Assembly (NCBI GenBank): GCA_031254315.1
Contig: JAIRUQ010000067.1
Coordinates: 1 to 55,178 of the forward strand
Origin: Treponema sp.
GTDB taxonomy: Bacteria > Spirochaetota > Spirochaetia > Treponematales > Breznakiellaceae
DNA: 55,178 nucleotides
Direction of reading: 5' to 3'
Within the stretch, counting starts at the first letter, position 1; every line of letters begins with the position of its first letter. The notes under the pieces were generated by a model that did no database searches, had not been told where the DNA came from, and worked only from the letters and a program-made list of their open reading frames with translations. Position numbers and translations under genes: made by a program. Below are positions 16,473 to 25,612 of this stretch, one piece after another.

Positions 16473-18242
16473 TTAATAATGAAATGTCGCTGAAAGTGAC
16501 GCCTGTCCTCCAAATACATCACTGTTGTTTTGTGAGAATATCCCCGTAAGATTTCCTTTTAACGTAAGATAGGAGAGAACTTTCCATTGCCCTCCAACCG
16601 ATAAAATAAAATTATTTTCCGGTATACCGGAAGGAGACGTTGCATAAAAGGCGGTATCGCTTTTTTCCCAATCCCATTCTATAGGATATCCCCCATGTTC
16701 TCCTCTGGAAACCCATGAAAAATCACAGTTAAGAATTAATTTATCGCTGTTAAAAAACTTAGCTCCTGCTGTTATGGCAAGGGTATCTCGCGGATACCCA
16801 AAATAGTAAAAATATTTACCGGAATGAAAATATTCTACGTTATGCATAAATATAATACTTGAAAAAGGAGTTTGATTCATATAAAGATATGGATAAGTAT
16901 ATATACATTCAAGATAAAATACAGAAGCCCATGTATCAAATGAATGAGAGTACTGTACTCCGCCCATGAAACCAAGTCCGTTAGGAGCTTCGGAACTTCC
17001 TTTGGATATTTCGTTGTTAATTGCCAATTCGTTCATGACAATCTGTCCATAAGCTGAAAGTGCCTTGGTAATGTTCCAGTTTATTTCAACAGAGAAGAAA
17101 GAACCAACCATGTGTCCATCGCCGCCACGTTTCTTGCTTTCAGCCCATATATCGTAATCTCTCCAGAGCATGGCGTTATGAAAAATAATTAATGGATTTA
17201 AATACCGTAATTCCAGTGAGGAATTTCCAACCATTATTCCTTCCATTAAAGCTATAGACAGAACATTAAATAAATTAAAATCTATACGGTGCAGATAAAA
17301 ATAACGCTGTATACTTGTTTTTAGACTATCTTCATCTAAACCATGCGGATAGAATTCTGTATCCTCCAGTTTCATGGGGGTATGATTTATAAGCATTGAA
17401 TATTTTACATATTTTGAAAAGAACGAAAGGCGCATAAATTCATAAAAAGGAGGGTTATCCGCAATTGCCAAATTTCCACTAATGCCGGTGCCAAACGCCA
17501 GGCGATCCCTGCCAAGCTGGAAATTCCACCAGGTACCTCCGGCGGCGACAAACGCCCTCATAGGGGAGTTTCCGTTTATATCATTTCCTAAAAATACAAT
17601 ATTGCCGGAGAGAGAATCATTATTGAAATAATCATAAGGGTCTGCGCTGATTGCGGTATCAACATAAAGCTGTAATGTATCAGCGAAAAATAACCTTATG
17701 GGCAGTGAAAGAAGAGCCGGTATTTTTGGGTACACCGGATACCAGTCAACATCGTTGTTAAACTTTGCTCTTGCCTCAAGTGTGGAGTTGATATTAAAGA
17801 AAAAGGCAAAATGCTCCCCTGTTAAAGAAAGCGGAGTCCGCGGGTTGAGCCTGTCAGCTACCCTGTTATACGCTTCTCGCGCAGGTGGTGAAAGAGTAGA
17901 TTCATCAATGCGATCCAGAAATTGTGCAATTTCATGGGGAGCTAGGGGAGCTGTGAAGGAAAGGAGCGCCTGCCCTGATTCAAGCGATAGGTAGCGAATG
18001 TCTTCAAGAATAGGGTCCCCAACAAGAATCATGTCGTAAGGTACGGCAAAAATATTAAAAGATAAAAATATAAAACAAATCAACAACCTCGCCCTAAAGG
18101 GACGAGGTATGTTGTTCTCATAAGGTATTTGTATTCGGGGTTTTATACCTTTTAAAAGCGCCCTAAAGCTCCCTCGCGTAGCGAGTTCTTGGGTATTAAA
18201 CCCCTCAACACGAATAAAAAAAATACTTTTAAGTTTTTTCAT
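16473..18242 (-). CDS. Second Wzi-like outer-membrane barrel, with repeat inserted in its signal peptide
   Basis: 589 residues. The body matches the same superfamily as the convergent neighbour (ILEDIRYLSLESGQALL; barrel strands RDRLAFGTGISGNLAI, VQYSHSFDTWASVFYLE). The N-terminus is odd: residues 1-10 and 53-66 would together make a perfect signal peptide (MKKLKSIFFI joined to LLICFIFLSFNIFA). They are split by 42 residues (RVEGFNTQELATRG to IPRPFRAR) encoded by a palindromic repeat. TTG codons just after the insert, preceded by AGGGCGAGG, could give a new start. Whether export still works is unknown. Confidence 0.75.
   Translation of the reverse strand: MKKLKSIFFIRVEGFNTQELATRGSFRALLKGIKPRIQIPYENNIPRPFRARLLICFIFLSFNIFAVPYDMILVGDPILEDIRYLSLESGQALLSFTAPLAPHEIAQFLDRIDESTLSPPAREAYNRVADRLNPRTPLSLTGEHFAFFFNINSTLEARAKFNNDVDWYPVYPKIPALLSLPIRLFFADTLQLYVDTAISADPYDYFNNDSLSGNIVFLGNDINGNSPMRAFVAAGGTWWNFQLGRDRLAFGTGISGNLAIADNPPFYEFMRLSFFSKYVKYSMLINHTPMKLEDTEFYPHGLDEDSLKTSIQRYFYLHRIDFNLFNVLSIALMEGIMVGNSSLELRYLNPLIIFHNAMLWRDYDIWAESKKRGGDGHMVGSFFSVEINWNITKALSAYGQIVMNELAINNEISKGSSEAPNGLGFMGGVQYSHSFDTWASVFYLECIYTYPYLYMNQTPFSSIIFMHNVEYFHSGKYFYYFGYPRDTLAITAGAKFFNSDKLILNCDFSWVSRGEHGGYPIEWDWEKSDTAFYATSPSGIPENNFILSVGGQWKVLSYLTLKGNLTGIFSQNNSDVFGGQASLSATFHY
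18087..18212 (-). repeat. 126-bp in-frame palindromic element inside a signal peptide
   Basis: Codes for 42 extra residues in the barrel gene. It contains hairpins CCTCG/CGAGG (with CCCTAAAGGG-like centre) and CTCGC-GTA-GCGAG. Its length is a multiple of three and it has no stop in the gene frame, as in the Rickettsia palindromic elements that insert into coding regions. Confidence 0.55.
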
Positions 18243-18266
18243 AATTTAAACCTCTATAAATAATAT

Positions 18267-19361
18267 TTATACTCTTTTTCTTTCTTCGATTACTTTTTTT
18301 ATACGCTCTATAAAAGCCGTTTTTGAGAATTGCATTACATGGTCTGTAAATACTTCGCGATGATGGAACCTTCCCTCTTTTTCAAAATAATCCATCGCGC
18401 CTATAAGGGCTTCCGGCGTTTGTTCATCAAAGAAAATTCCTGTAACATTTTCTTTTACCGTCTCAAGCGCCCCTCCGTCACGGTACGCGATTACAGGACA
18501 GCCTGCGGACTGGGCTTCAATAGGCACGAGCCCCAAGTCTTCAATGCCCGGATAGAGCAGGGCGCGCGCACCGGCAAAAAGAGCGGCGGCTTCTTCATCG
18601 GAAACTCTGCCCTTAAAGGTGATAAGACTGTTTTTTGAATATTTTTTAATTTCTTTTTTCTTTGCGCCTGCCCCTGCGATGACCAGCTTTCTTCCCGATC
18701 TGACACAGGCGTCAATCGCGATATCTGCTCTTTTATAACCTGTAAGCTGTCCAAAGAATAAATAATAATCTTGAGGTTTGCGTATAACGTTTAAGTACTG
18801 CTCGACAGGGGCAGGACCGTAAACAACTTCCGCTGTACGGTTGTAACAGCGTATTATCCTTTTTGCTACATATTGCGAGTTTGTAATAAAGCGATCTACA
18901 AGATTAGAAGAAGTAACATCCCATATTCGCAAAGAAGGAATCAGGCGTTTCATAAAAAAACGGACGAAGGAACTTGTTTCCCTAAAATATTCATGGTACA
19001 TATCCCACAGGTAACGCATAGGGCTATGGCAATAGCAGAGGTGATAGGCGTTGGGATTTGCGACAACGCCTTTTGCCGGTCCCGCCTCGCTTGAAATGAC
19101 AAGATCGTACTGCTGTAGGTTAAAGTCCATCAACGCATTAGGCATCAGCGGCATATAGAACTGATAGAGTTTTTTCGCGAACGGAAGGCGGTTTATGCGC
19201 GAAGTAAAAACGCGATGTCCGTTAATAAGAGAGGAGAGCGCTTCGCCGTTATAAACATGGGTATAAATGTCAGCTTCTGGAAACATTTCCAGCAGGGCTT
19301 CCAGCATTTTTTCTCCGCCGCGCATATTAACAAGCCAGTAGTGTATGATTGCTGTTTTCAT
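18267..19361 (-). CDS. Glycosyltransferase family 4
   Basis: A GT-B transferase of 364 residues that adds one sugar to the lipid-linked unit in the cytoplasm. The N-terminal acceptor domain begins IIHYWLVNMRGGEKMLEALL, with the Gly-Gly loop. The C-terminal nucleotide-sugar domain has GRVSDEEAAALFAGARALLYPGIEDLGLVPIEAQ (split pattern E-x7-E), the hallmark of GT4. It overlaps the next upstream gene by four bases. Donor and linkage cannot be read from sequence. Confidence 0.88.
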   Translation of the reverse strand: MKTAIIHYWLVNMRGGEKMLEALLEMFPEADIYTHVYNGEALSSLINGHRVFTSRINRLPFAKKLYQFYMPLMPNALMDFNLQQYDLVISSEAGPAKGVVANPNAYHLCYCHSPMRYLWDMYHEYFRETSSFVRFFMKRLIPSLRIWDVTSSNLVDRFITNSQYVAKRIIRCYNRTAEVVYGPAPVEQYLNVIRKPQDYYLFFGQLTGYKRADIAIDACVRSGRKLVIAGAGAKKKEIKKYSKNSLITFKGRVSDEEAAALFAGARALLYPGIEDLGLVPIEAQSAGCPVIAYRDGGALETVKENVTGIFFDEQTPEALIGAMDYFEKEGRFHHREVFTDHVMQFSKTAFIERIKKVIEERKRV

Positions 19362-20425
19362 TTTAATTCCTCTAGAATTCTTGACGTAGTTTTTTCAAAA
19401 GTATATTTTAACAATAATCCATCAGATAAGACAGGGGAAGATATTAGTCTATTTAATAATAACGCTATAATTTTTTCTTTTAAGTCTTTTGTGTCTCCGG
19501 CTCGGAAAAATGTTATAGGATAATCAGCATAAATTTCCTTAAAAACAGGAATATCCGAAATCAGCGCGTGAGTGCCTAAAACAAGAGCTTCAAGCGGCGG
19601 AAGACCGAATCCTTCATAGAGCGAAGGCTGGATTAGAAGGGCGGCGGTGGCGAGGTATGCCATGAGTTTGTCATCAGATATAAAACCAGTGAATGTTACC
19701 GCATCAACACCTGCGCAGTCAATTTTTTGCAGAATTGAATTATCAGAGGTGCGGAAATTTTCTTTTGAGCCGATAATAATTAATTTATGCGGCAGTCCTT
19801 CATTTTTTGCCAAAAGGAAGGCGTCAAGAAGATAAGCAAGACCTTTATGCTTTTTTATGTTACCGATAAAAACTACAGTTTCAGTTTTTTGCTGTGTTTG
19901 TTTACTACGACGGTACTCAAGAAACATTGGCTGAATTGCAGAATGGGTAACAACGACAGGTTTTCCTCCCCCCAAATGATGCTCTATCCTTGATTTTGAA
20001 AATTGAGATACCGTAAATATTTTTTGCGATTTTTTATACGCCCTGCGATAAAACCACATACGTGCGGACAGACCGGTTTTTGATAAAAGTTCCGGCATAT
20101 CAGGAAAGATAATGTCATGGATAGTGATAAAAACAGGGATTTTTATGCCGCAGGGAATATTGAAAAAAGGAGAGAAAAAAAGATCAAGCTTGTTAATTTG
20201 TTTTGCTAATCTGCCTGGGAAAAAGAGCAATTCCTTTAATGAAAAAGGTTTTATGTTACATTCAATTATTTTTACGTTTGTATTTGAAGAGAAAGAGATT
20301 AACCGCGCCGCATTTCCAAGAAGAAGAAAATCATTCCCCGACTGTAAGAAATAGGGCAGGCATCCCCTTAGGTATGTGCCAATACCGCTTGCGTCTATCA
20401 TACGGCAGTCAATACAGATTTTCAT
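19358..20425 (-). CDS. Glycosyltransferase family 4
   Basis: A 355-residue GT-B enzyme. The N-terminus is MKICIDCRMIDASGIGTYLR, with the short Gly loop typical of mannosyltransferase-like GT4 members. The C-terminal half has VVFIGNIKKHKGLAYLLDAF, FTGFISDDKLMAYLATAALL and PSLYEGFGLPPLEALVLGTH, with the E-x7-E pair. It is translationally coupled to both neighbours (four-base overlap downstream, one-base overlap with the YidC-fusion gene upstream). The sugar specificity is unknown. Confidence 0.88.
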   Translation of the reverse strand: MKICIDCRMIDASGIGTYLRGCLPYFLQSGNDFLLLGNAARLISFSSNTNVKIIECNIKPFSLKELLFFPGRLAKQINKLDLFFSPFFNIPCGIKIPVFITIHDIIFPDMPELLSKTGLSARMWFYRRAYKKSQKIFTVSQFSKSRIEHHLGGGKPVVVTHSAIQPMFLEYRRSKQTQQKTETVVFIGNIKKHKGLAYLLDAFLLAKNEGLPHKLIIIGSKENFRTSDNSILQKIDCAGVDAVTFTGFISDDKLMAYLATAALLIQPSLYEGFGLPPLEALVLGTHALISDIPVFKEIYADYPITFFRAGDTKDLKEKIIALLLNRLISSPVLSDGLLLKYTFEKTTSRILEELK

Positions 20426-23094
20426 TACCTATTCGAAACGGGAGTCCAATTCTCCGCAGAAAAAATATTATCATGGACATAGTAATCTTTTTCAGGGTTA
20501 AGTTTATATTGCGTACCTATCCTTCCTGAAATGTGAACAGAACCGGATATAGCAATATATAACGGCTCTCTTTTTCGTTCAACGGAAATTTTATTACCTG
20601 TAAACGGATTTACAGGATTATCAATTATATTAATTAAACTAAGATATGGTACATCGGCATTTGACATAAAAGACATATCTGTTTTAATTTCACCGTCAGC
20701 ATTAAAATCTTTGACCATTAATAATGGGTTAAAATGATCTACATTAAAAGGCAATCCAATTTTTGTGACAAAGTTTGGTGGTGGTCCGTGATCTGAAACA
20801 AGAATGATTCTGGTATTATCATATACATTTTCTCTCTTTAATAGCTCAAACCATGTTGCCAGACGTTTTAGGGACGCTATATTAATGTGATACGCAGGCT
20901 CTTTGGAAAAGCGGCCGGTGCCGTATTCAGTAACATTTTTTACCGGCACATATTCGGGGGCTTGCATATAAGAATTTTCATGTGTTGTGTTATTTGTCAT
21001 TATCAGCGCAGTATTTTTATTATCATCACTAATTTCAACCAGGCGGGAAATATAATCAAGTACCGAATACCCATTAAGCGAAAGTCTAAGACTGTTCTGA
21101 TTAGCCGGAGAATACCAGTCCCCATCCATGTAAAAAGATTGGCGAATAAAAACAGGCATTCCTTTAAGCAGACTGTACCAAAGCATATTCCGTTTGATGA
21201 TGTCACTCGTTTCCGGTAGCTTAAAATTGTGCTCACTAAGCCAAAGATCGGTATATACTGAATCGGTTAAACGGGCATTTATATCAGGATAATCATCAAA
21301 AATACTTAGATCACTTCTCCAGTTGTAGTTGGCGTAGGGAGGATCAGTAACACAAACAGAGAAATCATTTTCAGATAGTATTCGAGGAAGCATAACAAGA
21401 GCCTCGTTATGTTTTTCAACAAGCAGTGTATTTTCCCGCTTGTTAACTTCTTCAGGCGTGTAATCGTACCCGCCAAATACCGGAGGCGAACCGATTCTGG
21501 TAAAACCGTTAAACGAAACGGTATTAGGATAATATGTAAAACCGGAATATATTTCTTTTAATTCAGGAGCTTCCTCAAAAATAAACGGAACAAAAACGTT
21601 TATTCCTCGATCAAGATTAATTATGACTATGTTTTTTCCGTTTCTGGAAAGCGAAGTAATAGGGGAAATTTCCTGTACTTTTTTCTGTTCATTTACATAA
21701 TATTTTTTTAATTCAGAAAAAGAACTGTTTATTTTATAGATATTAACAGCAGAAATGCTTACAAGAGAAAAAATACAAAGGGAAATCAAGGTAAGTACAA
21801 TGTTTCTGTTTCTAGATAAATAAAGTATAACAGCGAGGGCAATCGGAACAAGCAGTACGCAAAGATTAAGCAGGATTTCCTTGTTACTAGGTTTAATACT
21901 TCCGTCAAAAATAAAATTTATTGATATCATGCCATATTTGTCGGGAAATAAAAATACATTGACCAACAAAGATAAAGAAACGGCAAGAAAAACGACAGAG
22001 AAATATTTTTTGATACTATTTGAAAAAAGAAAATAAATACAGATAGGCCAGAAAACAAACAATCCTAAAACTTGTAAAGAAGTATTAAAAATAAAAAACA
22101 GGGGATTAGTATAATTATCAATAAAAGAAAACTCTTGAGGAGATGACGCTATAAGTTGGGAAGGAATAAAGAGTCCAAAAAGAGAGAACATGAGAAAGAT
22201 TGATACAAGAAAAATGCTAAGCGATTTTTTATATTCATATTCAATCTTGATAATTTTCGTAAATTTATCTTTTAAAAAGACAAATACCCATGGAATAAAA
22301 GCGGTAAAAAAACAGACCGCTGTCAATGTTCGCGCCTTTGAAATATAACTGTATTTGGTCATACAGAAAACAGCCAAGAGAATACAAAAAAAAGAAAAAA
22401 GTACTATTAATGCATGAAATTTATACTTAAGATGTATTTTATAATATATGTTTTTAACAACAGAAAAAATATTATTCATTGTCCAATACAGAACAAGTGC
22501 GGAAGGCATATTGTACAGCAATATCAAAAATATAAACGCAATCAAGAATATTTGTATTTTATCTTTTCCGGGAAGCCCCCTAGAATATATTAAACCGGAA
22601 AGACAATTAATAAACGTCATAACAAACGGAAGCAGATTTATAGAAAAGCCGCCGATTGAAAGCAAACCGTCAGGAGAACTCAAATCCTTGATAAACAAAA
22701 AAGATACACCTTTTATAATTTCCAGATGTGAAAGAAATGAATACGCGGCAATGAAAAACGGAATTTGAATTAAAAGTCCAAAGGTGCTTCTAAGAGCATA
22801 TACGGGATGATAGTGATTCTGCTTATAAAATGTTGACAGAATCATGTACTGTTCATCGCCCTTAAAAACTTTTTTTATTTTGTCAATTTTTGATTTTAAT
22901 TTCTTTTGAATATCACGTTCAATCTGCTGCCATTTTTCAGCGACAGCATACAGTGGAAGTAAAAGTACGCTGATTACAATACTGATAAAAATGATTGAGA
23001 TGCCGCTTTCTCTGAATAACTTTTGTGAGAAAACAAACGAAAATTCAAGAATTTGCGTTATTGGATAGATGATGACGGTAAATAAAATATTCAT
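20425..23094 (-). CDS. YidC/Oxa1-like domain fused to alkaline-phosphatase/sulfatase-superfamily domain
   Basis: 889 residues. Residues ~25-220 match the Oxa1/YidC fold: TM1 with IVISVLLLPLY, a charged helical hairpin (IERDIQKKLKSKIDKIKK), LIQIPFFIAAYSFL and MPSALVLYWTMNNIF. The Arg conserved in insertases (ILIRLLILPL in Bacillus) is Ser42. Residues ~230-455 add about six more TM segments. Residues ~487-889 form an extracytoplasmic hydrolase-like domain: NLDRGINVFVPF, GFTYYPNTVSFNG, a candidate nucleophile Thr532 in GFTRIGSPP, and metal-site motif VSDHGPP (~767-773). LTA-synthase and phosphoethanolamine-transferase enzymes share this fold. It probably transfers a phospho-group to the glycan or lipid outside the membrane. 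It is neither YidC proper nor a simple sulfatase. Confidence 0.85.
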   Translation of the reverse strand: MNILFTVIIYPITQILEFSFVFSQKLFRESGISIIFISIVISVLLLPLYAVAEKWQQIERDIQKKLKSKIDKIKKVFKGDEQYMILSTFYKQNHYHPVYALRSTFGLLIQIPFFIAAYSFLSHLEIIKGVSFLFIKDLSSPDGLLSIGGFSINLLPFVMTFINCLSGLIYSRGLPGKDKIQIFLIAFIFLILLYNMPSALVLYWTMNNIFSVVKNIYYKIHLKYKFHALIVLFSFFCILLAVFCMTKYSYISKARTLTAVCFFTAFIPWVFVFLKDKFTKIIKIEYEYKKSLSIFLVSIFLMFSLFGLFIPSQLIASSPQEFSFIDNYTNPLFFIFNTSLQVLGLFVFWPICIYFLFSNSIKKYFSVVFLAVSLSLLVNVFLFPDKYGMISINFIFDGSIKPSNKEILLNLCVLLVPIALAVILYLSRNRNIVLTLISLCIFSLVSISAVNIYKINSSFSELKKYYVNEQKKVQEISPITSLSRNGKNIVIINLDRGINVFVPFIFEEAPELKEIYSGFTYYPNTVSFNGFTRIGSPPVFGGYDYTPEEVNKRENTLLVEKHNEALVMLPRILSENDFSVCVTDPPYANYNWRSDLSIFDDYPDINARLTDSVYTDLWLSEHNFKLPETSDIIKRNMLWYSLLKGMPVFIRQSFYMDGDWYSPANQNSLRLSLNGYSVLDYISRLVEISDDNKNTALIMTNNTTHENSYMQAPEYVPVKNVTEYGTGRFSKEPAYHINIASLKRLATWFELLKRENVYDNTRIILVSDHGPPPNFVTKIGLPFNVDHFNPLLMVKDFNADGEIKTDMSFMSNADVPYLSLINIIDNPVNPFTGNKISVERKREPLYIAISGSVHISGRIGTQYKLNPEKDYYVHDNIFSAENWTPVSNR

Positions 23095-23097
23095 TAG

Positions 23098-24387
23098 TTA
23101 TTCTCCATAATAAAGCCGGGGGAGAGCCGTTCCCTGCCATGTGATTATAAGGGGTTGCTTCCCGATAGAAACAGAAATGTTTTCAGGAAGTGGACGATTT
23201 TCTCCGGTAGAAATATTGTGAATCTCTGCTTGAGATGACAATTCAAGATTGACTGTTTGGGTTTTGTTTTGATCATTCCATAATACAAGGGTATTATAAC
23301 CTGAGCTACTTTCAAGGAAGCAAAAGGAAACAATATTTGCAGGTATATTTTCTCTTATAGGAAGCTCATTCGCATAACGCGCACCGGACAAATACCTTGA
23401 GCAAAGCGCGTAAGCAAATCCACCGCTCTTTAGAGTTAAATTGGGATACGCAAGCCCAAAGAAATCTTCAGAATTCAAACTGTTACTTCCGGGTTCTCCC
23501 GGATTTCTATAATCAAATAGCTGATACCATAATAATGCCCTCGCTCCACGAGCCGCCGCTCCTGTAATAGTCTTTACAACATGAGAAGGTAATTCCTGTA
23601 AAGATACTCTTGAAGGATAGAAACCTCTTGAAGGATAACCAATCTCGGTAACCCATACATCTCCTGTATAATTAATTTCCGATAAAATATTTAAAAATTT
23701 ATCGTATAATAACATCGAGCCGCGCGGGTTTAAGGCGTAGGGGTGAAATGCAATTCCATCAAGATTTTCAAGAGCTCCTGCCCTGTGCATCCTTATAATA
23801 AAATTCTTTGGAACCCTAAAAAACGCTCCGCCAATAATATAAGAGGCAGGAGCAACTTCCCGTATTCTTTGAGCGGCGGCTCTGGATAAATCATAGAATA
23901 CATTTTTTGGACCGCTCCAAAACCAAATGTTAGGTTCATTCCAAATAGACCAGACATCTACTCTGTCCTTAAAGTGTAAAACGGTTTGTTCAACAAAGTT
24001 AAGATAGTGCGGAATATTTTCCCTTGATATATATTTTTTTCTTTCGCCTGAAGGGAACAACCACGGTGTTTCGTAAGCAAGGACGGCAATAACTTTTTTT
24101 CCCTCTCTATTAGCTGTATTAACATAATCATCATAAGAAGAAAAATCGAATACGCCTCTTTCAGCTTCTATTCTCCTCCAATAAAAAGTACTAAGTATCC
24201 AGTCTACACCAAGATCATCAAGGAGCGCATATTCTTCCGTGGTTCTGGAATCCCCTGCATGAACAAAACCTAAGAAATCATCAGGTACCTTGACGGAACC
24301 GCCTGAAGGAAGAGGCGTTGACGAACAGGATATTATGAATGAAAAAGAAAGCAAGGTAATAATTAACATAAAAATATTTAACTTCAT
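23098..24387 (-). CDS. PslG-like glycoside hydrolase lipoprotein
   Basis: 429 residues with lipoprotein leader FSFIISC (Cys ~21). A (beta/alpha)8 glycosidase of the GH39/GH5-like clan A: acid-base Glu ~152 in SIWNEPN and nucleophile Glu ~249 in VWVTEIGYPS, with HPYAL and LLWYQLFDYRNPGE. A small beta-domain closes the chain (~350-429). PslG-type hydrolases in exopolysaccharide loci trim or release the polymer. Here it is likely tethered in the periplasm. Four bases separate its stop from the fusion gene start, and its start overlaps the upstream gene by four bases. The substrate is inferred to be the locus polymer. Confidence 0.85.
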   Translation of the reverse strand: MKLNIFMLIITLLSFSFIISCSSTPLPSGGSVKVPDDFLGFVHAGDSRTTEEYALLDDLGVDWILSTFYWRRIEAERGVFDFSSYDDYVNTANREGKKVIAVLAYETPWLFPSGERKKYISRENIPHYLNFVEQTVLHFKDRVDVWSIWNEPNIWFWSGPKNVFYDLSRAAAQRIREVAPASYIIGGAFFRVPKNFIIRMHRAGALENLDGIAFHPYALNPRGSMLLYDKFLNILSEINYTGDVWVTEIGYPSRGFYPSRVSLQELPSHVVKTITGAAARGARALLWYQLFDYRNPGEPGSNSLNSEDFFGLAYPNLTLKSGGFAYALCSRYLSGARYANELPIRENIPANIVSFCFLESSSGYNTLVLWNDQNKTQTVNLELSSQAEIHNISTGENRPLPENISVSIGKQPLIITWQGTALPRLYYGE

Positions 24388-25610
24388 TTTTCCCCCGTAT
24401 TTGTCATAAAAGAATATATTCGCTTTCCTGCCTCACTCTGATACTGCCATGCCGTTTTTCGTGCATTTTCGCGCCCTGCCGCAAGTGCGGCGGAATCCCC
24501 GGCATTTTTTATGACATTTGTAATTTTTGGAAAATCTTCTTCTTTCAGTTCAATTCCGGTTTCTTTTATTATTTTGAATTGCCATAATTCATGATCAAGA
24601 TCGTCAGCATCATAAGGACTTGGATCAAAATCAGAATTTACATACAGTACAGGTTTGTTGCGCAGGAACATATAATCAAAAATAATTCCTGAAAAATCAG
24701 AGATCATTATGTCTGCTTTACAAAGAGAATGTATATTTTCACGCTCTGTATCCCATTGAATATTTTTATCGTCTTCGTAGCGTTTTTGCAAACGCTCAAG
24801 CATTGCAGATTCCGATTTTTTTGATTGCGGATGCGGACGGATAATAATGCGCCACTCTGAGTCCCTCAGTGGGTCGAGTAGCTTTTCACCGTAACGGGCT
24901 AAAAGCGCGGATTGACCCCATGACGGCGATACAAGGACAGTAAAAGGATGTTCTTCTTCCGCAGGGATTTGTTTTATTTTTTCCGCATATACGTCAAGAT
25001 ATGAACAGCCAACGGTAACAAGCTGTTTTTCAGGTAGTCCGCGCTGTTTTTCAAGAATGCGAATATCATCGGCTTGATAATCTCCTGTTAAAAGTACCGA
25101 ATCAAAATAATCAAGTCCGAACAGCCGGTATGCTGTGGCATCAGAAGGGGCATGCAGTATATGAGAATAATGGTTAACTGTTTTTGAGCGTTTTAATTGA
25201 TAAACTTGCAAACCCGGAGTAGTCATTAAAATAATTTCGGCTGAAATAAAATTAAGGTGGGCAAACGCTTTATTTCCTTCGCCGATATATTCGGGTTTTA
25301 TATATTCCCATGAATTTTCAAAAACCGGATCATCTTCTGCGGAAGTTAGATACCGAAGTTCTGTTTTATTTTGTTCAAATTCCTCAACTACAGGCTTAAA
25401 AACATTCCAATACTGCTTTGCTTCACAATAAATAACATATTTCCAATTATAATTTGCGGATGAAGATATTTTCCCGCCTGAAAAAAATATTTTTAGTTTT
25501 AGAATAAGAGCGCGTACTAAAAAGTATAGCGTAGCGGCGGCTCCGACAAGCACAGAGAACAGTACACTGCCGGTTCCCGGATCAATGTAAAGCGGATATA
25601 GATTAAACAT
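24384..25610 (-). CDS. CDP-glycerol-type glycerophosphotransferase
   Basis: 408 residues, TagF/TagB family: moves glycerol-phosphate (or a similar polyol phosphate) from its CDP form to a glycan. An N-terminal TM helix (SVLFSVLVGAAATLYFLVRAL) anchors it. The catalytic half has VLVSPSWGQSALLARYG, IIRPHPQSKKSE and ADIMISDFSGIIFDYMFLRN (split across the family motif), with His and Asp/Ser in the expected places. No CDP-glycerol synthase (TagD) is in the window, so its donor is made elsewhere or is the product of the IspD-like enzyme at 36385. Confidence 0.87.
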   Translation of the reverse strand: MFNLYPLYIDPGTGSVLFSVLVGAAATLYFLVRALILKLKIFFSGGKISSSANYNWKYVIYCEAKQYWNVFKPVVEEFEQNKTELRYLTSAEDDPVFENSWEYIKPEYIGEGNKAFAHLNFISAEIILMTTPGLQVYQLKRSKTVNHYSHILHAPSDATAYRLFGLDYFDSVLLTGDYQADDIRILEKQRGLPEKQLVTVGCSYLDVYAEKIKQIPAEEEHPFTVLVSPSWGQSALLARYGEKLLDPLRDSEWRIIIRPHPQSKKSESAMLERLQKRYEDDKNIQWDTERENIHSLCKADIMISDFSGIIFDYMFLRNKPVLYVNSDFDPSPYDADDLDHELWQFKIIKETGIELKEEDFPKITNVIKNAGDSAALAAGRENARKTAWQYQSEAGKRIYSFMTNTGEK

Positions 25611-25612
25611 TA

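Noticed and set aside
20425-23094. Housekeeping membrane insertase YidC
   Set aside because: The groove arginine is missing, a hydrolase-like domain is fused, and the gene sits in a polysaccharide operon rather than beside rpmH/rnpA.
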